Shown here: piece after piece, positions 1-8,583 of the stretch
How the letters are laid out: each line of letters starts with the position of its first letter
Position numbering within the stretch: position 1 is the first letter of the stretch
Assembly (NCBI GenBank): GCA_964519805.1
Contig: CAZFKN010000006.1
Location: 1 to 58,552, forward strand
Source: DASQPE01 sp964519805
GTDB lineage: Bacteria > Gemmatimonadota > Gemmatimonadetes > Gemmatimonadales > GWC2-71-9
Reading direction: 5' to 3'
Length of the DNA stretch: 58,552 bases
Notes under the pieces: model-generated
The model's input: the letters and a program-made list of their open reading frames with translations, nothing else
Databases searched by the model: none
Told to the model about the DNA's origin: nothing
Made by a program: the position numbers and the translations under genes

Positions 1-886
1 GCTCACCGCGAACCGGGTGACCGGCATCGTCTCCCGCGGCGGGTCGATCATGGCCCGCTGGTGCCTGGCCCACCATCGCCAGAGCTTCCTTTACACGCGC
101 TTCCCGGAGATCTGTGAGATCCTCGCCCATTATGACGTCTCATTCTCGCTGGGCGATGGGCTGCGGCCGGGGAGCCTGGCGGACGCCAATGACGAGGCCC
201 AGTTCGCGGAGCTCAAGACCCAGGGTGAGCTGACCCGGATGGCCTGGGAGCACGAGGTGCAGGTGATGAACGAGGGGCCGGGGCACATCCCGATGCACCT
301 TATCCGCGAGAACATGGACAAGCAGCTTGCCTGGTGCGACGAAGCGCCGTTCTACACGCTGGGCCCGCTCACCACGGACATCGCCCCCGGGTACGATCAC
401 ATCACCAGCGCCATCGGTGCGGCGATGATCGGCTGGTACGGCACGGCGATGCTCTGCTACGTCACCCCCAAGGAGCACCTGGGCCTTCCCAACCGCGATG
501 ACGTGAAGGCCGGCGTCATCGCCTACAAGATCGCCGCGCACGCGGCCGACGTGGCCAAGGGTCACCCACACGCGCGCGCGTGGGATGACGCGCTCTCGCG
601 GGCCCGGTTCGACTTCCGCTGGGAGGACCAGTTCAACCTCGCGTTGGATCCGCTGACCGCTCGGGCCTATCACGACGAGACGCTGCCGGCCGGCGGCGCG
701 AAGCTGGCGCACTTCTGTTCGATGTGCGGACCGAAGTTCTGCTCGATGCGGATCACCCAGGACCTGCGGGCCGAGGCCCGGCGACAGGCGGAGCAGGGCA
801 TGGCGGACAAAGCGGTCGAGTTCCGAGCGGGCGGTAGCGCCCTGTACGTCAACGTGCAACGCCAAAACGTGAGAGGTGAGACGTGA
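1..886 (+). CDS. thiC: Phosphomethylpyrimidine synthase ThiC, C-terminal part (5' truncated by window)
   Basis: The open frame enters from the window edge and encodes about 294 residues of the radical-SAM HMP-phosphate synthase, which converts aminoimidazole ribotide into the thiamine pyrimidine. It shows the family landmarks NEGPGHIP, LGPLTTDIAPGYDH and YVTPKEHLGLP, and the C-terminal CSMCGPKFC cluster motif near bases 716-742, which binds the 4Fe-4S cluster. The roughly 300 residues before this lie outside the window. The stop codon TGA (884-886) lies inside a tandem heptamer array and overlaps the GTG start proposed for the next gene. Confidence 0.96.
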   Translation, partial: LTANRVTGIVSRGGSIMARWCLAHHRQSFLYTRFPEICEILAHYDVSFSLGDGLRPGSLADANDEAQFAELKTQGELTRMAWEHEVQVMNEGPGHIPMHLIRENMDKQLAWCDEAPFYTLGPLTTDIAPGYDHITSAIGAAMIGWYGTAMLCYVTPKEHLGLPNRDDVKAGVIAYKIAAHAADVAKGHPHARAWDDALSRARFDFRWEDQFNLALDPLTARAYHDETLPAGGAKLAHFCSMCGPKFCSMRITQDLRAEARRQAEQGMADKAVEFRAGGSALYVNVQRQNVRGET

Positions 887-896
887 GAAGTGAGAG
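869..896 (+). repeat. Four tandem GTGAGAN heptamers
   Basis: Four consecutive heptamers read GTGAGAG, GTGAGAC, GTGAGAA and GTGAGAG. The thiC stop uses the TGA of the third copy and the next gene can start at the GTG of that same copy. The period of 7 puts TGA and GTG into all three forward frames. Confidence 0.85.
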
Positions 897-1869
897 GGAC
901 GTGCGGAAGGGAGTGCGCTCCGCCGGTTGCGGCCTGCTGGGCGTTCTCTCGGCACTCGTCGTCGCGGGCTGCAGCGGCGAGCGCCCGGCACAGACTCCCG
1001 CCGCCGATGCCGCTCCGGCCGCGGCCGCGCCGGCCGCCGCGCCAGCGCCGCGGCAGGTGGCCGTCGTGCGCGGTCTCCAACACCCCGAGTCGGCCCACTA
1101 CGATGTTGACCTCGACGTCTGGTTCGTCAGCAACATCAACGGCAGCCCGGTCGCCAAGGACAACAACGGGTGGATCGCGCGCCTGCATGCCGACGGTTCG
1201 GTAGACTCGCTCCACTTCATCCAGAGCGGTCGGGACGGCGTACGGCTGGACGGACCCAAGGGCATCGCGATCGTGGGGGACACGCTCTGGGTGGCGGACA
1301 TCGACGCCGTCCGCGCGTTCAACAAACGCACGGGCCACCCGATTGCTACTGTAGGTCTCGCGGGCAAGGCCAAGTTTCTGAATGACGCGGCCCCGGGTCC
1401 CGACGGCATCTATATCACCGACACCGGCATCGAATCCAAGAAGGACGGGAGCCTCGCCCACCCCGGGCCCGACCGGGTCTTCCGGATCGGTCCGGGGCAT
1501 AAGGCCACCATCGTTGCGGAAACCGACAGCCTCGAGGGGCCCAACGGGATCACGTGGGACGCCGAGGGGAAGCGCTTCGTCATCGTTCCGTTCTTCGGCA
1601 AGACGCTGCGGGGATGGACGCCCGGCAGCGCTCCAGTGGCGATCGGTACGGGACCGGGCCAGGAGGACGGGGTCGAGCCTCTGGGCGGCGGCAAGTTCCT
1701 GGTGACTTCGTGGGCGGATTCGAGCCTCTTCGTGCTCGACGGAGGGAAGACCTCGCGCGTCCTCGGCAACCTGCCCTCGCCCGCCGATATCGGTTGGGAT
1801 GCGCGGCGCCGGCACGTCGCCGTGCCCCTGCTGCTCGAGGATCGGGTGGAGATCTGGGAGCTGCCATGA
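883..1869 (+). CDS. SMP-30/gluconolactonase-like beta-propeller lipoprotein
   Basis: This 328-residue protein has a lipoprotein signal peptide ending LSALVVAGC with Cys30 as the lipidation site, then an Ala/Pro-rich linker to about residue 58. A six-bladed propeller of the SMP-30/NHL type follows, with repeats such as LDGPKGIAI, LNDAAPGPDGIYITDTG and EGPNGITWD. Such propellers bind metal and often hydrolyse lactones; no substrate can be assigned. The GTG at 883 lies within the heptamer array; GTG at 901 or 913 is in frame and also leaves a complete signal peptide. It abuts the dienelactone-hydrolase-like gene with an ATGA overlap, so the two are probably co-translated. Confidence 0.85.
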   Translation: MRSERDVRKGVRSAGCGLLGVLSALVVAGCSGERPAQTPAADAAPAAAAPAAAPAPRQVAVVRGLQHPESAHYDVDLDVWFVSNINGSPVAKDNNGWIARLHADGSVDSLHFIQSGRDGVRLDGPKGIAIVGDTLWVADIDAVRAFNKRTGHPIATVGLAGKAKFLNDAAPGPDGIYITDTGIESKKDGSLAHPGPDRVFRIGPGHKATIVAETDSLEGPNGITWDAEGKRFVIVPFFGKTLRGWTPGSAPVAIGTGPGQEDGVEPLGGGKFLVTSWADSSLFVLDGGKTSRVLGNLPSPADIGWDARRRHVAVPLLLEDRVEIWELP

Positions 1870-2687
1870 CGCAGAGGCCATCGCGCCGCCTCGGCGGCGC
1901 CGCGTCGCACGTTGTCATTGCTGCGCTCGGCATCGCCGCCGGCGCGGGCACGATGTGGAGCCTCGGTCGCCACGCGCGCCTGGACCCGGTCACCACGCAC
2001 GGCGAATGGGTCTATCTGAAGACCGCGCGGTCGCCGGACTCGGTCCGCGCGTACGTCGCCTATCCCGAGATCAAGAACCGGGCGCCGGGCGTCATCGTCA
2101 TTCACGAGATTTACGGGCTGACCGACTGGGAGCCGACCGTCGTCGACCGGCTCGCCAAGAGTGGGTACGTGGCCATCGTTCCCGATCTGCTCTCCTCGAC
2201 GTTCGGACGTTCCCCGGCCGATCCCGATTCGGGCCGCAAGCTCGTGGCGGAGCTCGAGCCGGACCGCATCACGCACGACCTGGACGCCGCCTTCGCGTAT
2301 CTGAACAGGCTGCCCGCGGTACGGAGTGGGGATGTCGGCGTCATGGGGTTTTGCTGGGGAGGCACCCAGACCTTCCGGTATGCGACCAATAATCCCAACC
2401 TGCGGGCGGCGGTGGTGTGCTATGGACAGCCACCCGATACCGACGCCCTTGCCAGGGTCAAGGCGCCGGTGCTTGGCGTCTATGGTGAGAACGATGCCCG
2501 CATCGATGCGACATTGCCGGATGTAGCCGCGCGGCTCAAGACGCTCCGCAAGTCGTACACCTACGAGATCTACCCGGGTACCGGCCACGGCTTTCTCAAG
2601 CCGGGGCGCGCAGGATCCGACGGCCCGCAGCCGGAGCGGGCGTGGGGGAACATCCTGGAGTTCTTCAAGGCAACACTTGGTGGGTGA
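1866..2687 (+). CDS. Dienelactone hydrolase family protein, membrane-anchored or exported
   Basis: This 273-residue alpha/beta hydrolase has an N-terminal hydrophobic segment at about residues 14-34, then the dienelactone hydrolase fold. The catalytic set is visible: Cys163 in GFCWGG, Asp210 in GENDAR, His241 in GTGHGF, and the family Glu81 in HEIYG. The Cys nucleophile marks the carboxymethylenebutenolidase family rather than a Ser esterase. The start ATG overlaps the previous stop (ATGA). The substrate is unknown; the neighbouring propeller suggests a lactone or ester processed in the envelope, which is inference. Its stop codon lies inside the palindrome at 2684-2696. Confidence 0.88.
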   Translation: MTQRPSRRLGGAASHVVIAALGIAAGAGTMWSLGRHARLDPVTTHGEWVYLKTARSPDSVRAYVAYPEIKNRAPGVIVIHEIYGLTDWEPTVVDRLAKSGYVAIVPDLLSSTFGRSPADPDSGRKLVAELEPDRITHDLDAAFAYLNRLPAVRSGDVGVMGFCWGGTQTFRYATNNPNLRAAVVCYGQPPDTDALARVKAPVLGVYGENDARIDATLPDVAARLKTLRKSYTYEIYPGTGHGFLKPGRAGSDGPQPERAWGNILEFFKATLGG

Positions 2688-2696
2688 ACGGTTCAC
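2684..2696. repeat. Single heptamer pair: palindrome GTGAAC-G-GTTCAC
   Basis: This perfect 13-base palindrome contains the stop TGA (2685-2687) of the preceding gene. It is the minimal inverted form of the GTGAACN heptamer found as longer arrays elsewhere in the window. Confidence 0.7.
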
Positions 2697-2713
2697 TCGC
2701 TAGCCTTCGGTCC

Positions 2714-4315
2714 ATGCTCCCCTTCGTGCTCCTGCTCCAGACGGCCGTCGCCTCGCCCCTCGCCGTCCGGCCCGACACCGCCCGCCCGCACCACGACGCG
2801 CTGCACTACGACATCACGCTCGTGCTGGCCGACAGCGGCCGCCATGTCCTCGGTGAAGTGCAGACCGACTGGCGACTTCGGTCGGACCAGCCCATCGAGG
2901 TCCAGCTGGATTCCGGCATGCGCGTGGTCCGCGTGCTGATCAACGGGCGCGAGAACACCCGACTGGCCCGCACGCGCTGGGGGAGGGACGGCGAGATCGT
3001 AGTCATACCGCACGAAGGCAAGGCGGGTGACTCCCTCTCGACCCGGATCCGCTATCACGGCGAGGTCGTTCGGGGGCTGGCCTTTCATGGCACGAAGGCG
3101 CAAGGGCTCGCCATCTTCAGCGACAACTGGCCCGATCGGGCACATGGCTGGCTGCCCGTGGAGGATTCTCCGAGCGACAAAGCGACCGTGAGCTTTCACG
3201 TCCAGGCGCCGGCGGACTACCAAGTAATCGCGAATGGAACCCTGCAGGGTGTCGACACGCTCGCCTACGGCCATCTCGTCTGGAACTATCGGCTGGACCG
3301 GCCGATCCCGGTCTATACGATGGTCTTCGCGGTCGGGCGATTCAGCGTCGCCCGGCTCCCCGACGCGGCCTGCGCCGTGCGCTGCGTTCCCCAGACCCTG
3401 TGGACGGCACCGGACGATTCGACGTATGCCGCCGTTGGCCCGTTCCGACGGGTCGGGGAGATCGTCGACTTCTTTTCCGGGCTCGTCGGTCCGTTCCCGT
3501 ATCCGGGTCTGGCCCACGTGGAGGCGCTGACGCCCTTCGGCGGCATGGAAAATTCCACGGCCATCTTCTACAACGACAGCCTGTACCGGGTGCGGAAGCT
3601 GCCGGAGCAGACGGTCGCCCACGAAACCGCCCACCAGTGGTTCGGGGATGCGGTCACGGAGGGCGACTGGCACCATCTCTGGCTGTCGGAGGGATTCGCG
3701 ACGTATCTCGCGGCGATGTGGGCCGAGCATGCCGATGGTCCCGCCGCGTTCGCCGCGGAGATGCGACGTGCGGCCGACGGCTACTTCAAGTCAGCGTGGG
3801 TGGACCGCCCCGTGCTCGACACGGCAGTGCGCAACCTCGATTCGCTGCTGAACGAGAACAACTATCAGAAGGGCTCGTGGGTGCTGCACCAGCTCCGTGG
3901 GCTGATCGGCGATTCGGCATTCGCAGCGGGGCTCCGCGCCTACTACACCACGTACAAGGACGGCACCGCGCTCTCCGCCGATCTGGCCCAGGTGATGGCG
4001 GGCGCGGCCGGTCGAGACCTCGACTGGTACTTCCGCCAGGCTTTGACCCAGCCGGGCTACCCTGTGCTCGACGTGCGCTGGCGTCATTCGGGGGGGAAGC
4101 TCATCCTGGACGTGGTACAAACGCAGAAACCTGAGTGGGGCACGTACCGCATGCCGGGACTCGAGCTGGCGGTCGACGGAAAGATCGTGCGGCTCGACGT
4201 CGAGGGGCGGGAGACGCGTGCGACGATCGACGGGATTTCGCGAGCGCCCAAGACCGTCGTCGTAGATCCTCGTGGCTGGTGGCTCGCGCGGAGCAGCGTG
4301 ACCAAGACGCAGTGA
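2714..4315 (+). CDS. M1 family metallo-aminopeptidase, secreted
   Basis: Starting at ATG 2714 the protein is 533 residues with a short signal peptide (MLPFVLLLQTAVASP). The M1 aminopeptidase core is clear: the GGMEN exopeptidase motif at 276-280 and HETAH at 303-307, with the third zinc ligand Glu326 exactly 18 residues later (LSEGFAT). The usual N-terminal saddle domain precedes it, and the protein is shorter than APN-type enzymes, which carry a large helical C-terminal domain. It should trim N-terminal residues from peptides outside the cytoplasm. Its stop overlaps the GTG of the next gene inside a single GTGAGAG heptamer at 4312-4318. Confidence 0.93.
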   Translation: MLPFVLLLQTAVASPLAVRPDTARPHHDALHYDITLVLADSGRHVLGEVQTDWRLRSDQPIEVQLDSGMRVVRVLINGRENTRLARTRWGRDGEIVVIPHEGKAGDSLSTRIRYHGEVVRGLAFHGTKAQGLAIFSDNWPDRAHGWLPVEDSPSDKATVSFHVQAPADYQVIANGTLQGVDTLAYGHLVWNYRLDRPIPVYTMVFAVGRFSVARLPDAACAVRCVPQTLWTAPDDSTYAAVGPFRRVGEIVDFFSGLVGPFPYPGLAHVEALTPFGGMENSTAIFYNDSLYRVRKLPEQTVAHETAHQWFGDAVTEGDWHHLWLSEGFATYLAAMWAEHADGPAAFAAEMRRAADGYFKSAWVDRPVLDTAVRNLDSLLNENNYQKGSWVLHQLRGLIGDSAFAAGLRAYYTTYKDGTALSADLAQVMAGAAGRDLDWYFRQALTQPGYPVLDVRWRHSGGKLILDVVQTQKPEWGTYRMPGLELAVDGKIVRLDVEGRETRATIDGISRAPKTVVVDPRGWWLARSSVTKTQ

Positions 4316-5058
4316 GAGTTGCGATCGCGGTGCTGGCGCTGGCGGCGTGTGCCGGGTTGTCGCCGCTCCGGGGCCGCGCCATCGTCGGCCGGGATGCCTA
4401 TGCGATCTTCGTGGCGGACGGACCAGGCGGGCAGGCGGACCTCTTTGCCGTGCGCGCGGACGGCGGCTCCGTCTTTCAAGTCACCTTCACCAGCGTGGTC
4501 GAGTCCGCACCCGCGCTCTCACCCGACGGAGGGACGGTCGCCTTTCTTCGCGGGCGCACGACGCGCGATTCGTTGCCGGCCACGTTGTGGATCCTCAACC
4601 TGCTGAGCGGCGCGGAGCGTGAGCTCCGGCTCCCGGCCGGCGCTCTGCCCGACCGGGTCGGCTGGTCGGCGGACGGCAAGTTGCTCTACGTGCGGGCCGG
4701 GAGCGGCCGCTATGTGCTCCACGCTCCCCCTGGCGCGGCCGAGGCGCGGCCCCTCGCCGATGCCGAGCGCGCGATGGCCGACTCGAGCCTCTCGGTGCTG
4801 CTCGGCGACCCGCCGTTCGGGCGCGTGGTGCCCTGTGATGACGCACTGTGTGTGCAGGCGGACTCGGCGGCGCCGACCCGTTTCGCGGAGCATGCGCACG
4901 ATGCCGTGCGGTGGGGACCCGACTCGGTGGGGTTTTTCTCAGGCCAGGATCTTATCGTGCGCCCGCTGGGGCCGGGACGTCCTCGGCGGGTCGATTGGAG
5001 CGCAGTGCCGGGGCGGCCGAGGGAGATGACGGTGTTCTTGGGAAGAAGTGAGAGGTGA
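4312..5058 (+). CDS. TolB-like beta-propeller lipoprotein
   Basis: This 248-residue protein starts at a GTG that overlaps the previous stop (GTGA). The signal peptide ends LALAAC, a lipobox. The mature part has WD40-like/TolB-type strand repeats, for example GQADLFAVRADGGSVFQVTFT, then SPDGGTVAF and SADGKLLYV. Such proteins usually act as interaction or sensing modules in the periplasm. Co-translation with the aminopeptidase suggests a shared envelope peptide role, which is inference. Its stop codon lies in the first arm of the heptamer hairpin that separates it from the convergent TetR gene. Confidence 0.78.
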   Translation: MRVAIAVLALAACAGLSPLRGRAIVGRDAYAIFVADGPGGQADLFAVRADGGSVFQVTFTSVVESAPALSPDGGTVAFLRGRTTRDSLPATLWILNLLSGAERELRLPAGALPDRVGWSADGKLLYVRAGSGRYVLHAPPGAAEARPLADAERAMADSSLSVLLGDPPFGRVVPCDDALCVQADSAAPTRFAEHAHDAVRWGPDSVGFFSGQDLIVRPLGPGRPRRVDWSAVPGRPREMTVFLGRSER

Positions 5059-5075
5059 GCATCTCACTTCTCACT
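5047..5075. terminator. Heptamer-built hairpin between convergent genes
   Basis: AGTGAGAGGTGAG (5047-5059), loop CAT, and CTCACTTCTCACT (5063-5075) form a 13-bp stem with one G-T wobble. Each arm consists of GTGAGAN heptamers or their complement. The forward stop (5056-5058) lies in the left arm and the reverse stop (5071-5073) in the right arm. It has no T-run, so it is a bidirectional terminator-like hairpin. Confidence 0.7.
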
Positions 5076-5658
5076 GTCTGATGGCATGCCACGCGGCCTC
5101 CACCGCCTGGACCGCCTGCGGGTGATCCGGCGTCCACTCCTTGGCGCAGACACGCTCCGCCGCGAACGCGACCACGGCGAGCCACACGGCGACCCACAGA
5201 TCGGCCGGCCCCGAGCGCACGAGCCCATCCGACTTGCCCGCCGCGACGACCTGCTGGAGTGCGCCACGGACTTCACGCGCGGCCTCTCGGCTCTTTTCGT
5301 CGAGGTACCGGTCATCCCGGAACTGGAGGACCATGCGGGCACCGGCGGGGTCGTGCTCGGCGGCTTCGAGCAGCCGGTGGCCGATGCGCTGGAGTCGCTC
5401 GGGAGCCCGGGCGCTGTGATCGCCCTCCGCTTCCGAGATGACGCCGAGAGCCCAGCGCTGCGCCGCCCGGTACACCGCGTTGAGCAGATCCTCCTTGCCC
5501 GAGAAGTGCCGGTAGATCGTGCCCTCAGCCACGCCGGCATGGGCCGCGATGGCTGGCGTCGTCGTGTCCCGAAAGCCGCCCGTGGTATACAGCTCGAGCG
5601 CGGCACGGAGCAGCTTCTGCCGAGTCGCCTCGCCGTCGCGTCGGGGAGTGGCGGACAT
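5071..5658 (-). CDS. TetR/AcrR family transcriptional regulator
   Basis: This 195-residue protein has an N-terminal TetR DNA-binding domain at residues 12-60, with the recognition segment GVAEGTIYRHFSGKEDLL, followed by a helical ligand-binding domain. It is divergent from the thioredoxin-like gene, with 74 bases between starts. A reverse-strand -10 element (TAGATT, 5670-5665) ends 6 bases before the ATG, so the mRNA may be leaderless. An imperfect dyad AACCG-N8-CGGTT at 5703-5720 lies in the shared spacer and could be its operator. The ligand is unknown. Confidence 0.93.
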   Translation of the reverse strand: MSATPRRDGEATRQKLLRAALELYTTGGFRDTTTPAIAAHAGVAEGTIYRHFSGKEDLLNAVYRAAQRWALGVISEAEGDHSARAPERLQRIGHRLLEAAEHDPAGARMVLQFRDDRYLDEKSREAAREVRGALQQVVAAGKSDGLVRSGPADLWVAVWLAVVAFAAERVCAKEWTPDHPQAVQAVEAAWHAIRQ

Positions 5659-5664
5659 GGCGGG

Positions 5665-5670
5665 AATCTA
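5665..5670 (-). promoter_or_regulatory. Putative -10 of the TetR gene (leaderless arrangement)
   Basis: TAGATT on the reverse strand lies 6 bases upstream of the ATG, which would place transcription start at or next to the start codon. No convincing -35 was found. Confidence 0.4.
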
Positions 5671-5732
5671 GCCGTGCGCTCGCGGACTGCATGCGGAACC
5701 CGAACCGGTCTCTCGCGGTTGTCAGGTGACCG

Positions 5733-6260
5733 ATGACCGACTTCCGGGCGCTGTGGGACCTGGCGCTTTCATACGAAGACTTCCTGGCGGCAAGTGATCT
5801 CAAACATCGCGGGCTGTGGGAGGGATTGCACCGGCTGGCGCGCATTCCGGACTGGGCGCTGGCCGCCGTCCCCGGCGACGCCGGCCGGCGGTTGCTCGTA
5901 CTGACCGAGGACTGGTGCGGTGACGCGTCCAACACGATCCCGGTGCTGGCGCGCTTGGCCGACTCGGCGCCGGGGGTCGAGTTGCGGATCCTGCGCCGCG
6001 ACGAGCACCCGGAGCTGATGGACCGCTACCTGACCAACGGAGCGCGGTCCATCCCTATCGTCATCGCGCTGGATCGGGAATTCAGGGAGTTGGGGCACTG
6101 GGGCCCGCGGCCCCGCGCGCTGCAGAGCTGGGTGCTCGCCGAACGGGCGCGCGGCGTCCCGAAGGAAGAGTTGTATCCGTCCGTGCGGAAGTGGTACGCC
6201 CGTGATCACGGCGAAACCACTCTGCGTGAGGTGCTCGAGACGGCGCAGCTCGCGGCCTGA
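5733..6260 (+). CDS. Thioredoxin-family protein with a single active-site cysteine
   Basis: This 175-residue cytosolic protein has the core strand LLVLTEDWCGDASNTIP. Cys62 lies in WCGD where classical thioredoxins have WCGPC, so the resolving Cys is absent; this matches the monothiol thioredoxin_9-like family. A cis-Pro segment (ARSIPIVIALD) is present. It may reduce or be modified by low-molecular-weight thiols, which would fit the ergothioneine genes in this window, but no substrate can be named. It is divergent from tetR and may be its target. Confidence 0.82.
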   Translation: MTDFRALWDLALSYEDFLAASDLKHRGLWEGLHRLARIPDWALAAVPGDAGRRLLVLTEDWCGDASNTIPVLARLADSAPGVELRILRRDEHPELMDRYLTNGARSIPIVIALDREFRELGHWGPRPRALQSWVLAERARGVPKEELYPSVRKWYARDHGETTLREVLETAQLAA

Positions 6261-6269
6261 GCAGTCCGG

Positions 6270-7475
6270 TCAGAACATCCACCCGAACCCGAACGCGAGC
6301 CGGGTCTGGTCCGGACCGCGCGCCAGGCTCAAGGTAAAGGCGGTCGTCCGGAGCACGCGGAGCGCCAGCCCCGCGCCTCCGCCGACCTTCACTTCGTCGG
6401 TCGTGAGTGTGAACTTCGTGTCCTCGAAGACCCGCCCCGCATCCACAAAGCCCACCAGCACGAGGCCGGCGACGTTGGCGAACGAGACGAGGTTCTGTCG
6501 CACTTCGAGGTTGCCCAGAAGCACGCCCTTGCCGGTGAGCCGGCCGCTCTCGAGGCCCCGGAACGAGTAGGATCCGCCGAGCACCGGGATGGTGCGCTCC
6601 CACGCGGGAATCATGTAGCGGGCGTCGAGCGTCGGCACGCCGTAGAGCTGTGACCCCGCCAGCCTCGCCGCCAATACGGTTCCCTCCCGCAGCTCCGTCC
6701 ATCCACGCAACACGCTGTAGGCACGCTCGTACCCGCTGCCGCCGGTCGCCACCTGATACCCGGCCTCCAGCAGCACGCCTCGATGCGGGTCGTATTCGGT
6801 GTCTCGCGTGTCGAGCACCAGGGCTGCGCGCAGGTACGCGTCGTCCTGTTGCAGCGAGGTGCCGAATGTCTGGAGAAATACCGACGTCCCTTGGTCGTGA
6901 GCGACGAACTTGGCCGACTCCGCCGAGCCCTGGAGGGCCACGTGGAATGGCCCGGCAATTCGCCGCGTCACGTCGACCAGCGCCTGATATCGCGTTCGCT
7001 GGACCTTGTAGAAGAACGGGTCGGCATCGGTGACATTCGCGCTGTTGTAGGCGGTCTCGTTGCCGATCCCAAAGAAGCCGTAACGGGCCTCGCGCGTGGC
7101 CAGCAGCACCCCGGCAAACCGCCAATCCTTGACCAGCAGGGGGGCCCCGAACTGAGCAATGGCGAAGCGGGTGCCCCGGAAGCCAATGCCGAGGTCGAGC
7201 TGACCGTAGGCCCGCGCCGTGACACGCTCCTCGTAGGGGGCCGCCTGCGAGCGCCGGATCCGGAATGAGACGAGGGGGCCGTCGTTCGAGAGTCCGGACA
7301 GGTAGGGGAAGTAGCTGGTCCGCCAGGGTACGTCCGTGTTGGTCTGCGGCGGTGGGGCCGGCGCGGGCTGGGCCGGGGGGTTCGGAGTCGTCGGCTCCTG
7401 CGCCGACGCCGGCAGGGCCACGAGCGCCGCCAAGCCCGTGAGGCACGCCGCCCGGCGGAGCCGCAGCCGGATCAA
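6270..7475 (-). CDS. BamA/TamA-type surface-antigen outer-membrane beta-barrel protein
   Basis: Starting at TTG 7475 the protein is 401 residues: signal peptide to LVALPASAQ, a Pro-rich linker, then a barrel of amphipathic strands ending in GFGWMF, the C-terminal aromatic signature used by the Bam machine. Motifs such as DTRDTEYDPHRGVLLEAG, GSYSFRGLESGRLTGKG and GFVDAGRVFED match the Bac_surface_Ag domain. No POTRA domains precede the barrel, so it is not BamA itself. The TTG overlaps the asparaginase stop (TTGA), indicating coupled translation. Its presence supports a diderm host. Confidence 0.86.
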   Translation of the reverse strand: MIRLRLRRAACLTGLAALVALPASAQEPTTPNPPAQPAPAPPPQTNTDVPWRTSYFPYLSGLSNDGPLVSFRIRRSQAAPYEERVTARAYGQLDLGIGFRGTRFAIAQFGAPLLVKDWRFAGVLLATREARYGFFGIGNETAYNSANVTDADPFFYKVQRTRYQALVDVTRRIAGPFHVALQGSAESAKFVAHDQGTSVFLQTFGTSLQQDDAYLRAALVLDTRDTEYDPHRGVLLEAGYQVATGGSGYERAYSVLRGWTELREGTVLAARLAGSQLYGVPTLDARYMIPAWERTIPVLGGSYSFRGLESGRLTGKGVLLGNLEVRQNLVSFANVAGLVLVGFVDAGRVFEDTKFTLTTDEVKVGGGAGLALRVLRTTAFTLSLARGPDQTRLAFGFGWMF

Positions 7476-8518
7476 GCCGGTCTCTCGAACATGGCGGCGG
7501 CGTCGCGCAAGGCAGCCTCTCGACCGTCGTGGCACGCGAACTTGCCGGGGAAGAAGCTGGCCGCGCCGAAGTCGCCGCGCTTGTTCACCGCGTAGAACTT
7601 GAGATCGAACTTCGGTCGGCCATCGGGATAGAGCAGGCGCGGGGGCGTTTGCGCGAGCACGCGCCGCAGCGTTTCGAGGCAGGCATCGGTCGGTTTTAGC
7701 CCCCGGCGCATGTGCTCGACGGTCAGAAAGCCGCCCGACACCATGATGTTCGATTCGCCCCGCCCGGTCGACCCCGCCGCACCGACCTGGTTGTCCGTGT
7801 ATTGACCGGCCCCGACGATCGCGCTGTCCCCCACGCGCCCCGCGATCTTGTAGGCGAGGCCGCTCGTGGTCGTAATCGACGACACGTCGCCCGCGGCGTT
7901 GACGACATCCAGGTTGATCGTGCCGGTCGGCCTGGCGACCATCGGTGTGTTGGCGGGGACGTCGAGCCAGTCGTCGTTCGGGCCGCGGTTGGCGCGCCAC
8001 TCGAGCCAGGCCTGCCGCGATTCGGGCGTCAGCAGGTCCTCTTCCTTGAAGCCGTAGGACAGCGCGAAACGCTTCGCGCCCTCACCGACCAGCATGATGT
8101 GATTGGTGTAGAGCATGACCAGTTTGGCGACCTCGCTGGGCGTCTTGATGCCCTCGAGCGCGCCGACGGCGCCCGCCCGCCGGGTCGGGCCGTGCATGCA
8201 CGAGGCATCGAGCTGGACCACGCCGTCCTCGTTGGGCAGCCCCCCGTAGCCCACCGAGTTGTCGTTCGGATCGAGCTCCTGGATCTTCACGCCCTCGATC
8301 GCCGCGTCGAGCGTGTCGGTCCCCTGAAGCATCAACTCCATGGCCCGGCTCACGGCCCGGAGTCCGTTGCTCGAGCTGACCGCGGCAGCCCGCCCGGTGC
8401 GGCGGCGGAAAATCGCCGGCGCGGCGATCGCGCCGCCTCGGAGCAACGGGAGGCGGAGCAACACGGCAGCGGCTCCCGTCGCGCCGAGAAATCCGCGGCG
8501 GGTCAATGCGCGAAGCAT
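7472..8518 (-). CDS. Tat-exported N4-glycosylasparaginase/isoaspartyl peptidase (Ntn hydrolase)
   Basis: This 348-residue protein begins with a twin-arginine signal (LTRRGFLGATGAAA). The glycosylasparaginase landmarks are GGLPNEDGVVQLDAS, the autoprocessing site RPTGTINLD with Thr200 as the likely nucleophile, and KIAGRVGDSAIVGAG. Members cleave glycosylasparagine or isoaspartyl bonds after autoproteolysis. Typical family members carry Asp-Thr-Ile at the cleavage site; here it is Gly-Thr-Ile, which may affect maturation. Export in folded form suits an autoprocessed enzyme. It is the first gene of a two-gene operon with the beta-barrel protein. Confidence 0.9.
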   Translation of the reverse strand: MLRALTRRGFLGATGAAAVLLRLPLLRGGAIAAPAIFRRRTGRAAAVSSSNGLRAVSRAMELMLQGTDTLDAAIEGVKIQELDPNDNSVGYGGLPNEDGVVQLDASCMHGPTRRAGAVGALEGIKTPSEVAKLVMLYTNHIMLVGEGAKRFALSYGFKEEDLLTPESRQAWLEWRANRGPNDDWLDVPANTPMVARPTGTINLDVVNAAGDVSSITTTSGLAYKIAGRVGDSAIVGAGQYTDNQVGAAGSTGRGESNIMVSGGFLTVEHMRRGLKPTDACLETLRRVLAQTPPRLLYPDGRPKFDLKFYAVNKRGDFGAASFFPGKFACHDGREAALRDAAAMFERPA

Positions 8519-8583
8519 GCGAGTGCCCTCACTGTGTGGAACCGGTCGTGCGGGATTTAGGCCGCCCAGCGGAAGATGTCAAC

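Noticed and set aside
1410..2696. 428-residue reverse open frame over the dienelactone hydrolase gene
   Set aside because: It covers clear forward genes with conserved catalytic residues and has no domain of its own.
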